From Marasmius tenuissimus (Eukaryota > Basidiomycota > Agaricomycetes > Agaricales > Marasmiaceae): a DNA stretch of 64,000 nt. The position numbers and the translations under genes are program-made. Location of the stretch: contig JAQOTA010000053.1 of assembly GCA_029532415.1 (NCBI GenBank), positions 1,178,001 through 1,242,000 on the forward strand, read 5' to 3'. Shown piece by piece: positions 10,680-22,144 of this stretch (positions within the stretch are counted from its first letter, which is position 1; each line of letters begins with the position of its first letter). The notes beneath the pieces were generated by a model. The model ran no database searches. It worked only from the letters and a program-made list of their open reading frames with translations, and was not told the origin of the DNA.

Positions 10680-12292
10680 GGGCTTTCAGACCATTCTGGT
10701 CGACCTGTAGGTAGGTTGCCATTCGACCGTCGTATGGACTGCAGACGGAAGGATTGACAGTGACGCTGTGTTCGATATTTCGTCGATATTAAACTCAGTG
10801 TTGGAGTGAGGATGACTCCACATCGACGGAGAGTCGTCTGAGGATCTAGGGTTGGCAAGGTGAGTTGAGATCTGAGCGGGAGTATCGACACGGCGTATGC
10901 TCACCACTTCCTCCTCCTCCAATGCAGGTTTGTCTGGATCACGCAATATACGCTGGGCCTCAACTGACGCCTCCCTCATGCCCCTGCTAATGCCCCTGAT
11001 CCTTCCCAGCGTCATCATCCACACTCGTCCGACCTCCAAACCCCTTGGTGTGTCTACCAAGGAAGTTTGCGGTGCCTCCCGAGAACCGCTTGCCTTCCTC
11101 CCACATCTCCGCAGCCATCGGCGTCAAGTCAGAGCAATCCAGCTCTCCATCCTTGTGAGCTGTCTGCACATCATGATACGGCCCGACAGCTGCCACTAGG
11201 ACCATTTTGTACGCCTATTGGTAACTGGGAAGAGGAGAAGGAACTTGTCAGTGCACCACGTCTCCAGTGTGAACACGGTGAGTAGGCCGTCCTTGAGTTT
11301 CCGAGCCAAATCTTCCTAGCCTTCCCGGCGGAAGTGTCCACGGCCCTTAGGCTTTTCGTTCGCGCTATAGCTCTCTCTTACGCTCATAGGGTTGAGCCGG
11401 AAAGTTAGTGGTAGTAGCTGAAAGTGAAGGGGGCTATCCATCACAAGACGGTATGCGGCGTCCAAATCGACCATGTTGGGATTGTTGATAGGATCTATGC
11501 CTTTGCGTCCGAGAATACCTTCCTTCAGGTCAGGGAGTTGAGGTGTCGGTTACAACGGTTCGGGTGCCAGTATTACATGAATTATCGGGATACTTTGAGA
11601 GGCCCCAACTGGATGCGTGCCGTGAGCCTGACAGCAGCGCTCGGCGTGGTGGTTCAGGGGAGTCTGCGAGTAGATGAGTTTTGGTCGTTGAACATAGAAA
11701 TATTGGATGGACTCACTCGCTCGTACGAGACCACGCTGCTCGTTTTCTGTCCACGTCCTCGCATAGGGGCGACTCTTTTGATCGCGAAACTGCCGTCAAA
11801 TGCTCCCATGTGCGGTTCGGTCCTTGAAGTACAAGGAGTTATCGATGGTGGTCAAGGGGCTGGGCTGGATTCCTCGTGCGATCGAGATAGCTGTCGCGGC
11901 TGTTTTTTGTGTTGCTGAGCATTGTGGTGAGGGCAGAAGCTCGGGGATGGGTGATGAACGCATTCAACCAAGGTCTAAGCGTTCATTGATACCGGGGGAT
12001 TCGATGCGTAGGTGGATGTTCGCTGTCCAGTAAACCGAGCCGCTTGTAATTAGGCAGATTGGAGGTTCAAGTCATCCTCTCGAGGGAAAGGCTCGGGAGA
12101 AGAAATCGAGGATGGAGAGTCGGGCGTTGCGGAGAAGGAAGGAGCTGGGGAAGAGGAGAGGTTAGATGATGTCTCGGCGTCTTCAAAGGACTCACCACTG
12201 TCGGCGATAAGCATTCCGGGAACAAAGCTCTCAAAAGCCATGGTAGAGTCGACTGGGTGTATCTGAGGTTTGAAAGCTAACACTGAAAACAC
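10680..12292 (-). pseudogene. P7 block, unit A: minus-strand gene remnant
   Basis: Minus-strand pieces in order: a Ser/Pro-rich part (12241 down to 12050, MAFESFVPGMLIADSGES then SFSATPDSPSSIS), a part near 11500 reading EGILGRKGIDPINNPN, and a part at about 11060-10900 reading GRIRGISRGMREASVEAQ then ILRDPDKPALEEEE. At the NNPN position unit E has one extra codon (NNPNIMVD), an in-frame indel typical of coding DNA. A splice donor gtgagc (about 10899) and an acceptor ending ccctag follow the EEEE part, but the frames do not join cleanly. Function unknown. Confidence 0.4.
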
Positions 12293-12519
12293 CGTTCACG
12301 CGAGCTATTCCCCTTCTCCGAGCCTCCGAGCCTCTGATTCTCCTTTTCTGCCCGACGGCCTATGTGGTGTCTTTGGTTTTGTAAATTCCGCCCATCCACG
12401 CGTCCTTTGGATCTTGCTACTAATGAGTGGGTGAATGGTCGGTGATCTTTCAATGACTGGTATTTCTTTGTGAGTATTCGGAATCTCGAGGGGTGACATG
12501 TTTGGAGCATACTGACAGA

Positions 12520-13856
12520 AATATTGCGACGCCTATGGGTTTCGTTGAGACGGTCGACCTGTGGGCGTCATCGCGGTTGAAGAGAAGAATGCGGTCAATA
12601 GGCGCCCGTAACACTACTAACTGAACTCTCCCTTAAACCGTCATCGTATCCCGGCACGGCGACCTCATCGCTCAGCAATGCTCCACATTCTTTCTCAGAC
12701 CTTCTGGGATCTTATCTTGCCCAGCCTCTCTGCTGTTCTTGTAACATTTTTCAACAAAGTGCAACAAAGTCGGGCCTCTTATCACGACCCTCGCGAAACC
12801 CCAACCATCACGGACTATACGCTTCCATTGGGGCTGGGAGATATCTTGCTTTCCTCTCTCTGATGACGTCGACGTCGAATCTATCCCAGCAATCCAATAA
12901 CCACTATCATCATCCCTCATCTTCCCTCACTCGTCTCCTTCGAGATCTCCATGACTGACCAGCGTCAAATCTGTTGATGATGGTGCTACGACGGTAGAGA
13001 GGGATCGGGTGGCCTCATATCATAACAGTGGCTCACTAACCGATGGACTTGACCTATCTCGAAATCCTTCATGTCTCCCTACTCGACGCCTTCTCCAGCC
13101 TCAAGCATCTCAAGCTCGCTGTGTCATTCTTGACATCCGAGTACTCTTGCCACTTCGATGAGTGCAGAATTCGTTGGCGGTATGTTGCTAGTGCGGCAGT
13201 ACCATCGCTTCCGACTCCGAGTTTGACGGACGCTGAGAGGTTGAAGTTGTTTCACCCTCCACGCAAGGCGTGGACCTGGCTATCTAAAGTCACAATGGAT
13301 GCGACCAAGAAGGCCAGGGAAAGGCTCAGACAGTGACATCGTTGAGAGCTTGATTTCGAGCTTCTAAGCTTGTCCCAACTTGACGAGATCAGAGCCCATG
13401 GTGCACGAGTGGCTTGGCGGCGAAGAAAGGTTTCCTCTATCGACTGATATACTCAATTTGCAGTGGGCGAGGTTGGTGGTCCCACGTTTGTGTTGATGGA
13501 GGACCGAATGCTCTTTGGAACTCCATCACTGGTTCATCCCTTCGTACATTACACAATTCCTCTCCCCGCACAGTCGCAGAGGTCGAGCAGATAATGTGTT
13601 TTCTTCGTGTCAAACCTATGGATGCAAATCAGAGGACCATGGCCAGTCGGATTCTGCACACTTATTTTTCTTTCAAGGGTTTCAATTCCACTACAGCCAC
13701 ATTGGCAGTTGTACTACATTCCTAGGCCGCCTCTTCCTCTGTGCCACTACCTCATCAAGGGTATCTCGAAATGAAAGCCCACCTTTTCTATCCTATATTC
13801 TCGGTATGAATGTCGCAAACGCCACCGCACCTTTAGAACGGAATTGTTCACGTTGA
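12520..13856 (+). pseudogene. P2 block, unit B
   Basis: Homologous to 362-1764. The ATG at 13043 opens MDLTYLEILHVSLLDAFSSL and reads without break to a stop at 13336, ending KKARERLRQ. Unit A is frameshifted in the same place, so B preserves the older state there. The next part (13414-13725) is open but in a different frame from the one supported by comparison with F. Upstream, 12678-12863 corresponds to the decayed first part of P2. Confidence 0.4.
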
Positions 13857-13879
13857 AACGAAGGAGACTTGAACGCGAT

Positions 13880-15387
13880 ATGAAATGGCGAAAACTTTCA
13901 ACCAAAACGGACCGCAACAAGACTACGATGAGGCGCAGCTACATATTGCCCATCTGTGGCACCTGTGCATGAAGGGTCGATCCCTATATTCTGTATTCCG
14001 CCGTACCCTATCCCTTCCAATTCCACCTTCTATCTGGTACAAGAAAACCAACGCCCGGAAATGCAACGACTTGGAGATGCAACGACTTGACTTGAACTCT
14101 GCTGGTTTTATCTCAACACAAATCATCTTGAGCCTTCGCGCGTTGATCTCCGCACAATTGAAACAGTCAGCCTCGTATCTCGAGGGTATTGATGGGATAG
14201 GAAAACGCACGCCTGTTCCCCCACCGAACAGTGACCCCCCTCAGATGAAGAGTCTCGGTCAAATCAACTCGTCAGCCTCGAGCCCTTCCTCCGCTTTTCC
14301 GAGTCAGGATCAACAACCTAAATGTCTAAATTTCCGGCAACCCAGGATTTGTGAACCATAGCACTGGTCATCATCCAACAAGCTCGCGTAGCTCCGAGTC
14401 GCAGCATCAATTGAAGCCGGTTCGACTTCTATGGACTGTGAGCCCGACAAATTCGATCCCATCGAAGTCTGTAAGGCACCAGATTGCCTTGTCTTTCCCT
14501 GTCATCCATACAGGCGGTGAAGATCTTGTCTCCTTTCTTAATGTTAAGGAGGCTGTAGTGCTCGGGAATCGGTGCGGTCAACTTGAATGGCTGTATGGGA
14601 GAATTAAGCAATAGAACTAAGATGAACCAACGTACTTGTTAGCTCAGGAAGTGTCTTTGAGCACGCCGGGGGTATACCAGAAGGCGTTGTTGAACACACC
14701 GATGTACGGAATTCAACCTGAGTAGACAAAGTCAATCAACGCCACTGCACACCAAGATTCGTTCAAAAATCTTGGTAGAAAGATGCTGCATTGACGCCCG
14801 TGGCTTTGCAACGGCGCAACCAGATCTCCGACCTCCATATTGAACGTTCTAGTTCTACAGTTAGGGCAGTCCGTGGAATGTGGATTCCATGACGCGATGG
14901 CCGATTGGTTGTCCGAAGATTTTTCCGTTCAGTGGTAGCACGACGTAAGCACCAAAACGTTGTGTCGAATGGCGCGAACGGTGGGGAGGTGAAGATAATC
15001 ATATTTGGATCTAGCGAGTCTCTAGCACTGATTCAAGACCTTCGAATTCTGAAGATTTGGAGGGAACAGTCAAAAAAATTTCAAGCTCTTGACTATGGCT
15101 GAAAGGAATCTCGCCACGAATCCCGAAACTGTGGTGGTTTGGGAGGAAACGAGCGTGGGCCCGGGTAACCAAAAGTGCCCAATGGATTCTTGTGGGTCCA
15201 ACAAAGTTTGAAATTTCCGCCCCGGGCCGACATTTTCTCTTTCCACAACTTCCGTGTTCATCGTACAAACTCTCCCTAAAGTCTGTTCGTCGACCACGCA
15301 GTGTAGTGTCTCATCGCAAACTCGGCACATACAAGTAACATCAACCATCACGACAGGAGCTGGAACTGAAAAATAGGTTATGATCAT
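13880..15387 (-). pseudogene. P3 block, unit B
   Basis: Almost identical to 1790-3296 and broken in the same places, so the decay came before the duplication that made A and B. One base is lost near 15276 relative to A (tctccctaaag instead of tctcccctaaag), which shifts the putative first exon in B. Confidence 0.45.
13885..14361 (+). other. Open frame inside P3, plus strand, unit B
   Basis: A 158-codon open stretch runs here from ATG 13885 because a TGA present in A (1991-1993) is CGA in B (tgcaacgacttg instead of tgcaatgacttg). It lies antisense to P3, has no homologous open frame in C-F, and shows no intron signals. I list it because it is the longest open stretch in the block. Most likely it is chance. 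Confidence 0.12.
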
Positions 15388-15650
15388 TCTGGCATCAGTC
15401 TGGTGAGTCGGATTCTTGATATCACCGTTGACCGCTGACCGCTGATTAATGGTCTACAAGGACTTCCTTCTTCCATATTGATAACAAGGACAGCATCGAG
15501 TCACGATCGTGGAAATTTGCGGGTCTGGTGCGACGAAAAATCCAAAACAGGCGTTGCTGTAGACTCGGAGCATCGCCATGTGTTGACCACGATGGAGCTA
15601 AACGGCTTATCTCTTGACCATCACCTTCCCTCCCTCTCGTCTCTCACTCG
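15388..15650 (+). promoter_or_regulatory. Intergenic region before core gene B
   Basis: Equivalent of 3297-3562. The tandem heptamer CCGCTGA x2 is exact at 15432-15445, preceded by an extra TTGA. A C/T-rich tract ends at the ATG. Confidence 0.45.
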
Positions 15651-17712
15651 ATGCTCCCCGGATTCTTTCACAATGCGCAAAACCTGCGTATCGCCGGCGG
15701 TAACTTCAATCAAGTTCAGCGAGATCAGTACAATTACAGTTACACGACAATAGTCCAAGCAAAGGAGGAGGAACTCACAGAATTCGGTGATGTGAGTAGG
15801 ACATGTTCTGCTGAGCCGCGTGAAACTAACGTCGGTCCTAGTATTTCAAAGTAAAAAGAGGTTCGCTCTTGAAGTTGAAGGACATTGGGCGTACCACATA
15901 CCCGCGACGATGGGACTATGGGGATAGAAGGCGGGGGGAAGAGGGGAAACCTCGAGTTGACAGGACGGTTTGTACAACAAGGGTGCTGGAGCAGCCAGGC
16001 ATGGTGTTTACGGTGGTGCAGTATAGCGGACCGGATGCGCGGAGAGTACGCTCATCAATTTTCGAGTCCGATAAATGGTCTGATTCCCTTGGCAGGTTTT
16101 TGAAGAAGACTTTCGGAGGTTGTCGAGAATTCTGTGTGCTCTTTCTCCAAGTTTTTATCATCGCAGATACTCAAATCACGCTAGGACTTCGAACGCGTCG
16201 CAAATCTACGGCTACACTAAGTCGGAAATTCCCTCGATCTTAATGCATAATGGTAGATGGTTGCATGCTGTGAGTCGAGCTTGACTGACGTTTCTATTGC
16301 AGAACTGATCCCAGCTGCACACTTGAATCTTGGGCCATTGGGTCAGAGATATGTCAGTACTTTAGCTGTAATTGTAAGTAGCCAACGTGATATCTGGAAC
16401 TATTTGAATGAACTGGTTATAGCTGCAATTGGGTTTTGTCCCCACCTCGGAGTTGTGGTTGGATGTTGGAAGAGGAGTGTTTTGTCGTGGTCCACCAGGG
16501 CCAGGCGAAATGAAGTTACGGGGTGGTTTGGGGATCGGAGACATGCCTTTGACGATGGATTTTCTTCAAGAAGATGTTTTGATACGCTTCTTGGCGAGTC
16601 AAAAGTCGAAGCAAGCGGATCGCACCATTGTTAAGGATCTTGCGTCGGCAGATGTTCGGCCGCCGCTCCGGGATTCGGCTTTTGTGCCTGAACGAGTCTC
16701 TCAGCCAACCATCTTTTCCACGTTGACAAACACCCCCATCGCCGTCGCAAACAATGTCTGCGAGAGCCGGATCGACTCTCTTTCAGATCAGACATTGTTG
16801 GCAAATGGCCTGACCAGGTGCGTGTTTGAAGAAACCATCTACTTGCTTGTCTGACACATCGAGTAGATTCGCACTCACTGGTTCACTCCCGTATATTTGG
16901 TTGGAATGGAATCGAAATGCATATAGGGCCTGGATGTCGCAAGCTTTGAGCATTTTTCATGCTCATGAAATCAATTTTTGGGAAGATTTGGGTGTCTACG
17001 GTGTGTTATAAGGCTTTCATATTCCCTTTCTGCCTGCTAACATCTTCTAGAACTTGTCTACCCTCATGCCCACCTGCTCAGCGACTTTCTAGAGCCCTCT
17101 GAAGCCCAACTTGAGCGACGACCCCAACAACCAATCTACCTCTTCATCCACCCACCACCTTACGACCTGCATGATTGCAAAACATCTTCCCTCCATCATT
17201 GGTCTTTTCACGAAGACGGTCACTCCCCTCTCTCTCGCGAAACCTGTCACAGCCTTGGCCTCCCCATCCAACTCAAATTAGATTATCTTGTCTCCTGTTC
17301 ATCTTTTTGGTCCAAGGACACCTACAACCAGATGCACCAATATCAACTCCTCCGAAGCTTCGACCCCTCCACTATCAATTTTGCTCGACATGTTGGATAT
17401 GATCAGCACATTTTCCGGCCTGTGAACAACTCAGAACGGTTCGAAATCCAAGAAGGTTTGCTTCGTCTCTCTCAGTTCTTTGCTATAGCCTGATGTTCTC
17501 TTATCCTGTCATTAGAATGTCCGCCTAAAAGTCAAGCCTCAACACCAACATCCGACATGTCAGGGATCGAAGACCTCGGTCCTCTCCACCCAAGCTTGGT
17601 CTCTGTGGTGTATGAAATTCAAGAAGGGTCCGCCAGCTTTGGATCACCCTTCCTCGAGATTTCAGTCGAATCAGTCACTACGACGGAGAGTTTCGACATG
17701 GAGGTAGACTGA
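15651..17712 (+). CDS. Core gene, copy B: uncharacterised agaricomycete family protein, 567 aa, 8 exons
   Basis: Exons: 15651-15791, 15842-16045, 16096-16252, 16303-16373, 16423-16817, 16867-17000, 17051-17455, 17516-17712, open to TGA at 17710. Exon 4 is six bases longer than in A, C, E and F because the donor sits after GTAATT (16374). Using the earlier GTAATT as donor would also keep the frame and give 565 residues. All introns have GT and AG ends. The loop after GPPGPG reads EMKLRG, and exon 5 uses LQLGFVPTSELW at its start. In exon 8 one conserved Ser becomes Cys (ECPPKSQAST). Exon 2 and intron 1 are closest to copy F. Membership in the family is certain from end-to-end similarity to the five other copies; function unknown. 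Confidence 0.85.
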
Positions 17713-18284
17713 CGTGAGGTGAAGCTATCCGTTTCATACCTCTGCAGTGCGCACAACTCAATCATTCTCGGCTAGATTTTCCCTCTCCTCTATTCAGGTC
17801 GCGCGTCAAGATTCTGGGCGCATTGTCTTAGTTTATTTATTTCTATTCACTTGTGTAATGCATGGAATCAAACGGATCTTGACATGTCTTCTTATCACTG
17901 TACCTCTAGTCTGCTTGGAATTCACATGCAGCCAAGTTACCGTCGCCTCATCCGAAATGTACGATCAGGCACAACTATGCATCCAGAATGGGGCTGAGCA
18001 ATCACATAACATAGTCAGGTATGCTCTCATTGATCATTTGACGGTACTGTAAACGAGTAGATACATGAATAGGTGTTCCGAGTCTGGAGAAGAAACGCAA
18101 GGGACCACTTCAGTCGCGTCTTGAACTACAAAGCGAGAAACCAGGGTTCAATCCTCTCTTTGCGAGATAGCGCAACTCCTTGAGAGTATGCCCCTCGCTC
18201 GCCACCTGAGAGAATGGTTTGACCTAATCTAAATCCTTGTCAGACTCCCTGGTTGAGCCTGATCCCGATTCCTGCTTCGTCGGG
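17713..18284 (+). other. 3' flank of core gene B, with a 64-codon ORF
   Basis: Conserved 3' flank. An ORF at 17858-18052 starts with ATG and has a hydrophobic N-terminus (MHGIKRILTCLLITVPLVCL) like a signal peptide. The same frame is open in A and F but lacks the ATG, and it is frameshifted in C. A small secreted protein is possible but weakly supported. Confidence 0.3.
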
Positions 18285-19965
18285 TCACTCATCCAGAGAG
18301 CAAACCATGTCTCGGATCTCCCTTGGGCAAAGTCGCGAGATATTTCCGGATGGATCGAGCAGCTCGACCTGAGGGTGCGTGAGTTGATTGAGCAGCGCTA
18401 TGGCAAGAGGTAAATGGTCACTTGAAGGTACGTGACGAAGAAAGCACGGTCGACTTACCACCGGGGAACCTTGCATTAGGTCAGAACAACTGATCCCGGG
18501 AAGGGGAGAGACGCGTTCTTTTGGCTCTATTGAAGTTAACCCGGAATTGGGGCTCCAATCACACAAAGGGCGCACGGACAGAACTCACACTTCGAGAGAA
18601 GTGACGGGACCTATGTATACTATATGTTAGCTCATCTGGGAGGTTTCGGGACTGATTAGTATATCCATACCCGGTCGTATTCCCAATGATCAGTACAGGA
18701 AAGCTAGCGTTGCCGTCGATACGTCTACATCCCTCTTCTTCCATTTCTACCATGCCATCCATCGGCTTCAGCTGGCGTGCTACACGCTGAGCCGTTTCCT
18801 CTTCCATCCCCGGCATCCACTGAACTCAGAAGACAACAATCGTAGCATAGAGTTTGTCCGACGCTGCTATACTGCCTGGCCCAAGTTCAAATAGAGACTA
18901 CCCATCGCCGCTCGTCCAAGCCCCGGGTCGAGATGAAAGGACGACACTCTCGGGGTGTTTAAAAGGTAGAACATGTAAGTGTTGCACCACTCGTGTTGTG
19001 GAACGAATCATGGCGGCTTTCGCGATATGGGAACTTCAATTTTTGTGGCTGCATACATTCGAGCTTGAGGGTGTGGATGTCGTGCTGAAGTAGCCGGATA
19101 CAATAAGGTGCTGGCACGAAACAGGCTAAAACTTTTCGTGGTTCGAACGAAAAGCCATCTTGAATCTCTGATGATGCTACCCGTCCAATAGCACATCGTG
19201 TAGCCAGCTTGTACACGTGGGTAGCAGCCAACGGCGACAGCGATGAGAGATGCGTCGTAATAGCAGTGTTATCTTGTGCACTATGAGTCATGCTCGAAGT
19301 CGAAGACCGTAGCATGAGTCGAAGCTACAGGTGATTGCTGGACGGGATGGGAGAATGACGGCGTCTGCGACGATTCGACCCGGTTTGAAAGGTCAAGGAA
19401 CAGTCGTTCTCTTGAGGAGAAGGTTGAGAGGACGGATCGGGGATGGTGAATCTGGTGTTGTATATGAAAAAATACGATGCATTGGCTATGGGATAATTGA
19501 GTGAGTTAGAGACGTCGACGTCCAGTCCTCGGGTGCTCTTTCAATATCTTTTGGCCGAAATCTAACTAGGAGTGTTTCTGTAGATCAAGAGGCTAGGAAT
19601 CGTTGACGATTGAGATGGTTGTAACATACCGTAGCTTTCTAAACCAATTACATCGATTCCCTGTTCAATTATAGCAGTCCATCCCTTTCTGAAGCTCGAA
19701 ATTGGCCTTCATGGTGACTTTGAAGGTTAAAAACTGAGATGATTGAGGAGAAAAGCTGCGAATGAGAGAGGATGTCGTGAGAGTTGGCGATGCGCTTGGC
19801 TCCGGAGCTTGGGCCCGGTTCGGGGAAATGTCATTTCCCCGAACTTCAATTGTCCCGCTTTGACTCATTGGCGCCCGGACCAGGTTTGCCTTTCCCCTCA
19901 TGACCACTATGTTCCTCCGTGTCGTTCTCTTCACTTTCGGATGTCCTCTCGTTCGCGACACAAAG
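18285..19965 (-). pseudogene. P4 block, unit B, first copy (A-like)
   Basis: Homologous to 6188-7870, with the same C-terminal end at 18285. A longer readable stretch than in A occurs at about 18960-19200 (LACFVPAPYCIRLLQHDIHT then LKLECMQPQKLKFPYRES). A 22-base insertion near 19832 makes a perfect hairpin that the other units lack. Confidence 0.4.
19818..19844. repeat. Perfect 13-base inverted repeat with 1-base centre
   Basis: The arms GTTCGGGGAAATG and CATTTCCCCGAAC flank a single T. Units A (7727 region) and E have only the left arm, followed directly by cccgctttg. The right arm therefore came with a small insertion, probably copied from the left arm during repair. Confidence 0.8.
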
Positions 19966-20099
19966 ATCTTGACTTTCTAACACGAGAAAAAGTCTGGTCT
20001 CCGGATCAATAGGTCAGTAGGTGCGATTTTTTGGCTCGGTCTTTGTCGACTACGGTCTGATTTCCTCTCAGCCGGGCTGACCCCGACATTGGCAGACCA

Positions 20100-21860
20100 C
20101 TGGGCCGCAGCTTGAGGTCTTCAACTACTTTCTCCATTTCGCTGTCTCAGTCACTCTATAATTCGTCCCTCCGAAGCTCGACTCCTCGTTCTTTCACATT
20201 CGCCCTTTATCAACCTTTTTCGTCCCCACAATGTCCATCTTCGAACTCCAGAACGGGCGTTTGGGGTCGACTGTCATTCTCTCTCGCGTACATCGGCGTC
20301 CTATGGTCTTCTTTGAATACTCGGGCTGGCGTGATGGATGCTACAGACGCCTCAAATACTCTTCTTGGCGCGTTGACGAAACGTGCTAGGGCTGTCAGTA
20401 CTGGCGATGGCCATTTCGGAGAATAGCGGCGAAGCCAACGCTCAGTTCGACGGGAACCGTAGATGAATTGGACAACGGGCAAGGGCAGGAGGAAAGGATA
20501 TTCGTTGGAATACGTGGAAACCTCGATGGGTGTAGATGAACGACCGAAAATGATTCTAGCTCTATAACCGTTCCGCGAAGCTCGATGTGGCCCACTTCCG
20601 AATTCTACTCCCACAAGTCCCCAATTTTGCACACGAGAAGACGCATAGTCTACCGGCTACCACAACTTTCACTCTCTTGGTGACGATGTTCCTTCCCCCG
20701 TTCGCATAATCCCAAAGCCAACCATAGCTTCGATGGAATCTTTTGGATCAGATGCGGTTATCGACTACAGAGCAACCGCACAGTGTCTGCTTGAAACTCG
20801 GCACAGACTCCACAAGCAACCCCAGGCTCTCTTTCGTGCTGGGTTATGATATCTGGGAGAGAAGGCGACGATCTTTCGGTCAGATGCCGGGTGACGGATC
20901 GTGGATTCGAGCTGAGGAGCGACGTGATTGATACGGCTGCCAGTGAGTACCCGTACTGTACCTACCCCCTCATACATATCATCTCATACCACTCCAGGTA
21001 GAGCAGCCACCATCCAAGGACTCTCTTGAACCACCCCGAGCTTTCGTACGCGTACTGGGAGGGTTTTTTTTTTTTGCCAGAAACCTCGGTTGAAAGAGAC
21101 GTGGCGAATGCCTACGTCGTCGTCACGGATGGAGACCCCGATTGTTTGAGATCCAATATCGGCTTCAGGACTCTGCCACTCCAGACGGCTCGTATTTTGC
21201 GCGAAGGAAGAACCAGGCATCTCGTCGACTACCCATTACCTCGACCCGTTGTACAACTCAGACCCCCAAATAGCCATTCAACTCGATTTGTAGCCACAAC
21301 TCGAAGGCACCACGTGGGCTTGGATGTTGTCTGCGATGCATGGTTCCCTCTCTTCGGGCACCACGACATGTATTTGTGGCTTTTATAAACAGTTTGAGCC
21401 TGTTCTCTTGCTGTTGGTTCGGACGAGGGACGAGGGTTGACCATTGGTGGTTGCAAACCTCGCCCAACCAGAATCAAAGGTTCAAGGATGAGAGATGGTC
21501 GAGGGTATGCAAACAACAAACGCTATGACCTCGCTCATCGCGGCTGGTGCTGGTGAGCACTCGTGCTATTCCTACCCACCCGCTACTCGACTCACGCCGT
21601 CTTCCTTCAATGTACAGATTCTGGTGCCAGAAGGACTCAAACTTCTGAACCCCGGTCGTTGTTTGAACTACCATATGCGTACTCTGAGCTTGATTCTGGC
21701 TTATGAGGATGCGGCCACAACATATGAGAACCTACAGGTAAGAAGTGAAGTGTCGTTCGCACCACACCTCGACGCTAAAACCTCTCATGAATACCTCCAG
21801 GCCAGAACTTCCTCTCCCCGTGGCGAATGTTCGAATGATAGGATGGAATAATTGAGGTTG
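20100..21860 (+). pseudogene. P5 block, unit B
   Basis: Homologous to 8091-9740. The first piece (20231, MSIFELQNGRLGSTVIL to SSWRVDETC) is the cleanest of the three copies, 52 codons without a break. Farther on the frames are cut, for example by a TAA after DMYLWLL at 21388. Splice-like ends at 21554-21618 and 21739-21801 match those of A and E. A T-run of 14 bases at 21064-21077 is specific to this copy. Confidence 0.35.
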
Positions 21861-22144
21861 ACACTGAGGGGGCAACTATGTGAATGCACTAAAATCATAG
21901 CCAAGTTAAACGTATCATATCAGTATGGGAGTTATGATACGGATATTCAGAATCACTATTGAGCTAGTAGCAACAATTTGACCTTATCGCCGGTCGAATC
22001 CGCGGTCTGTTCATTCGAGCCTAATGCCTGCTCCTTCGGGTCGTCAAAAGGCGAACCATCTATAGGACAGTCATGTTGTTAAATGTGCCAATCCCATTGA
22101 CGAAGTTCCCCTGGATGACTTTGGCCGTGCAAGCTGACGCTGCG

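Larger units (their letters stand above)
171..12285. repeat. Tandem segmental repeat unit A
   Basis: First full unit of the array, about 12.1 kb, delimited by the recurring marker at 171 and 12286. Its order is P2, P3, core gene, P4, P5, P6, P7. The first part (to about 960) is closest to the start of unit F. Bases 960-3560 are almost the same as 13050-15650 of unit B. The back part, from about 8500, is almost the same as the back part of unit E. The boundary marker is a convention of mine; the true recombination junction could lie elsewhere in the unit. Confidence 0.8.
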
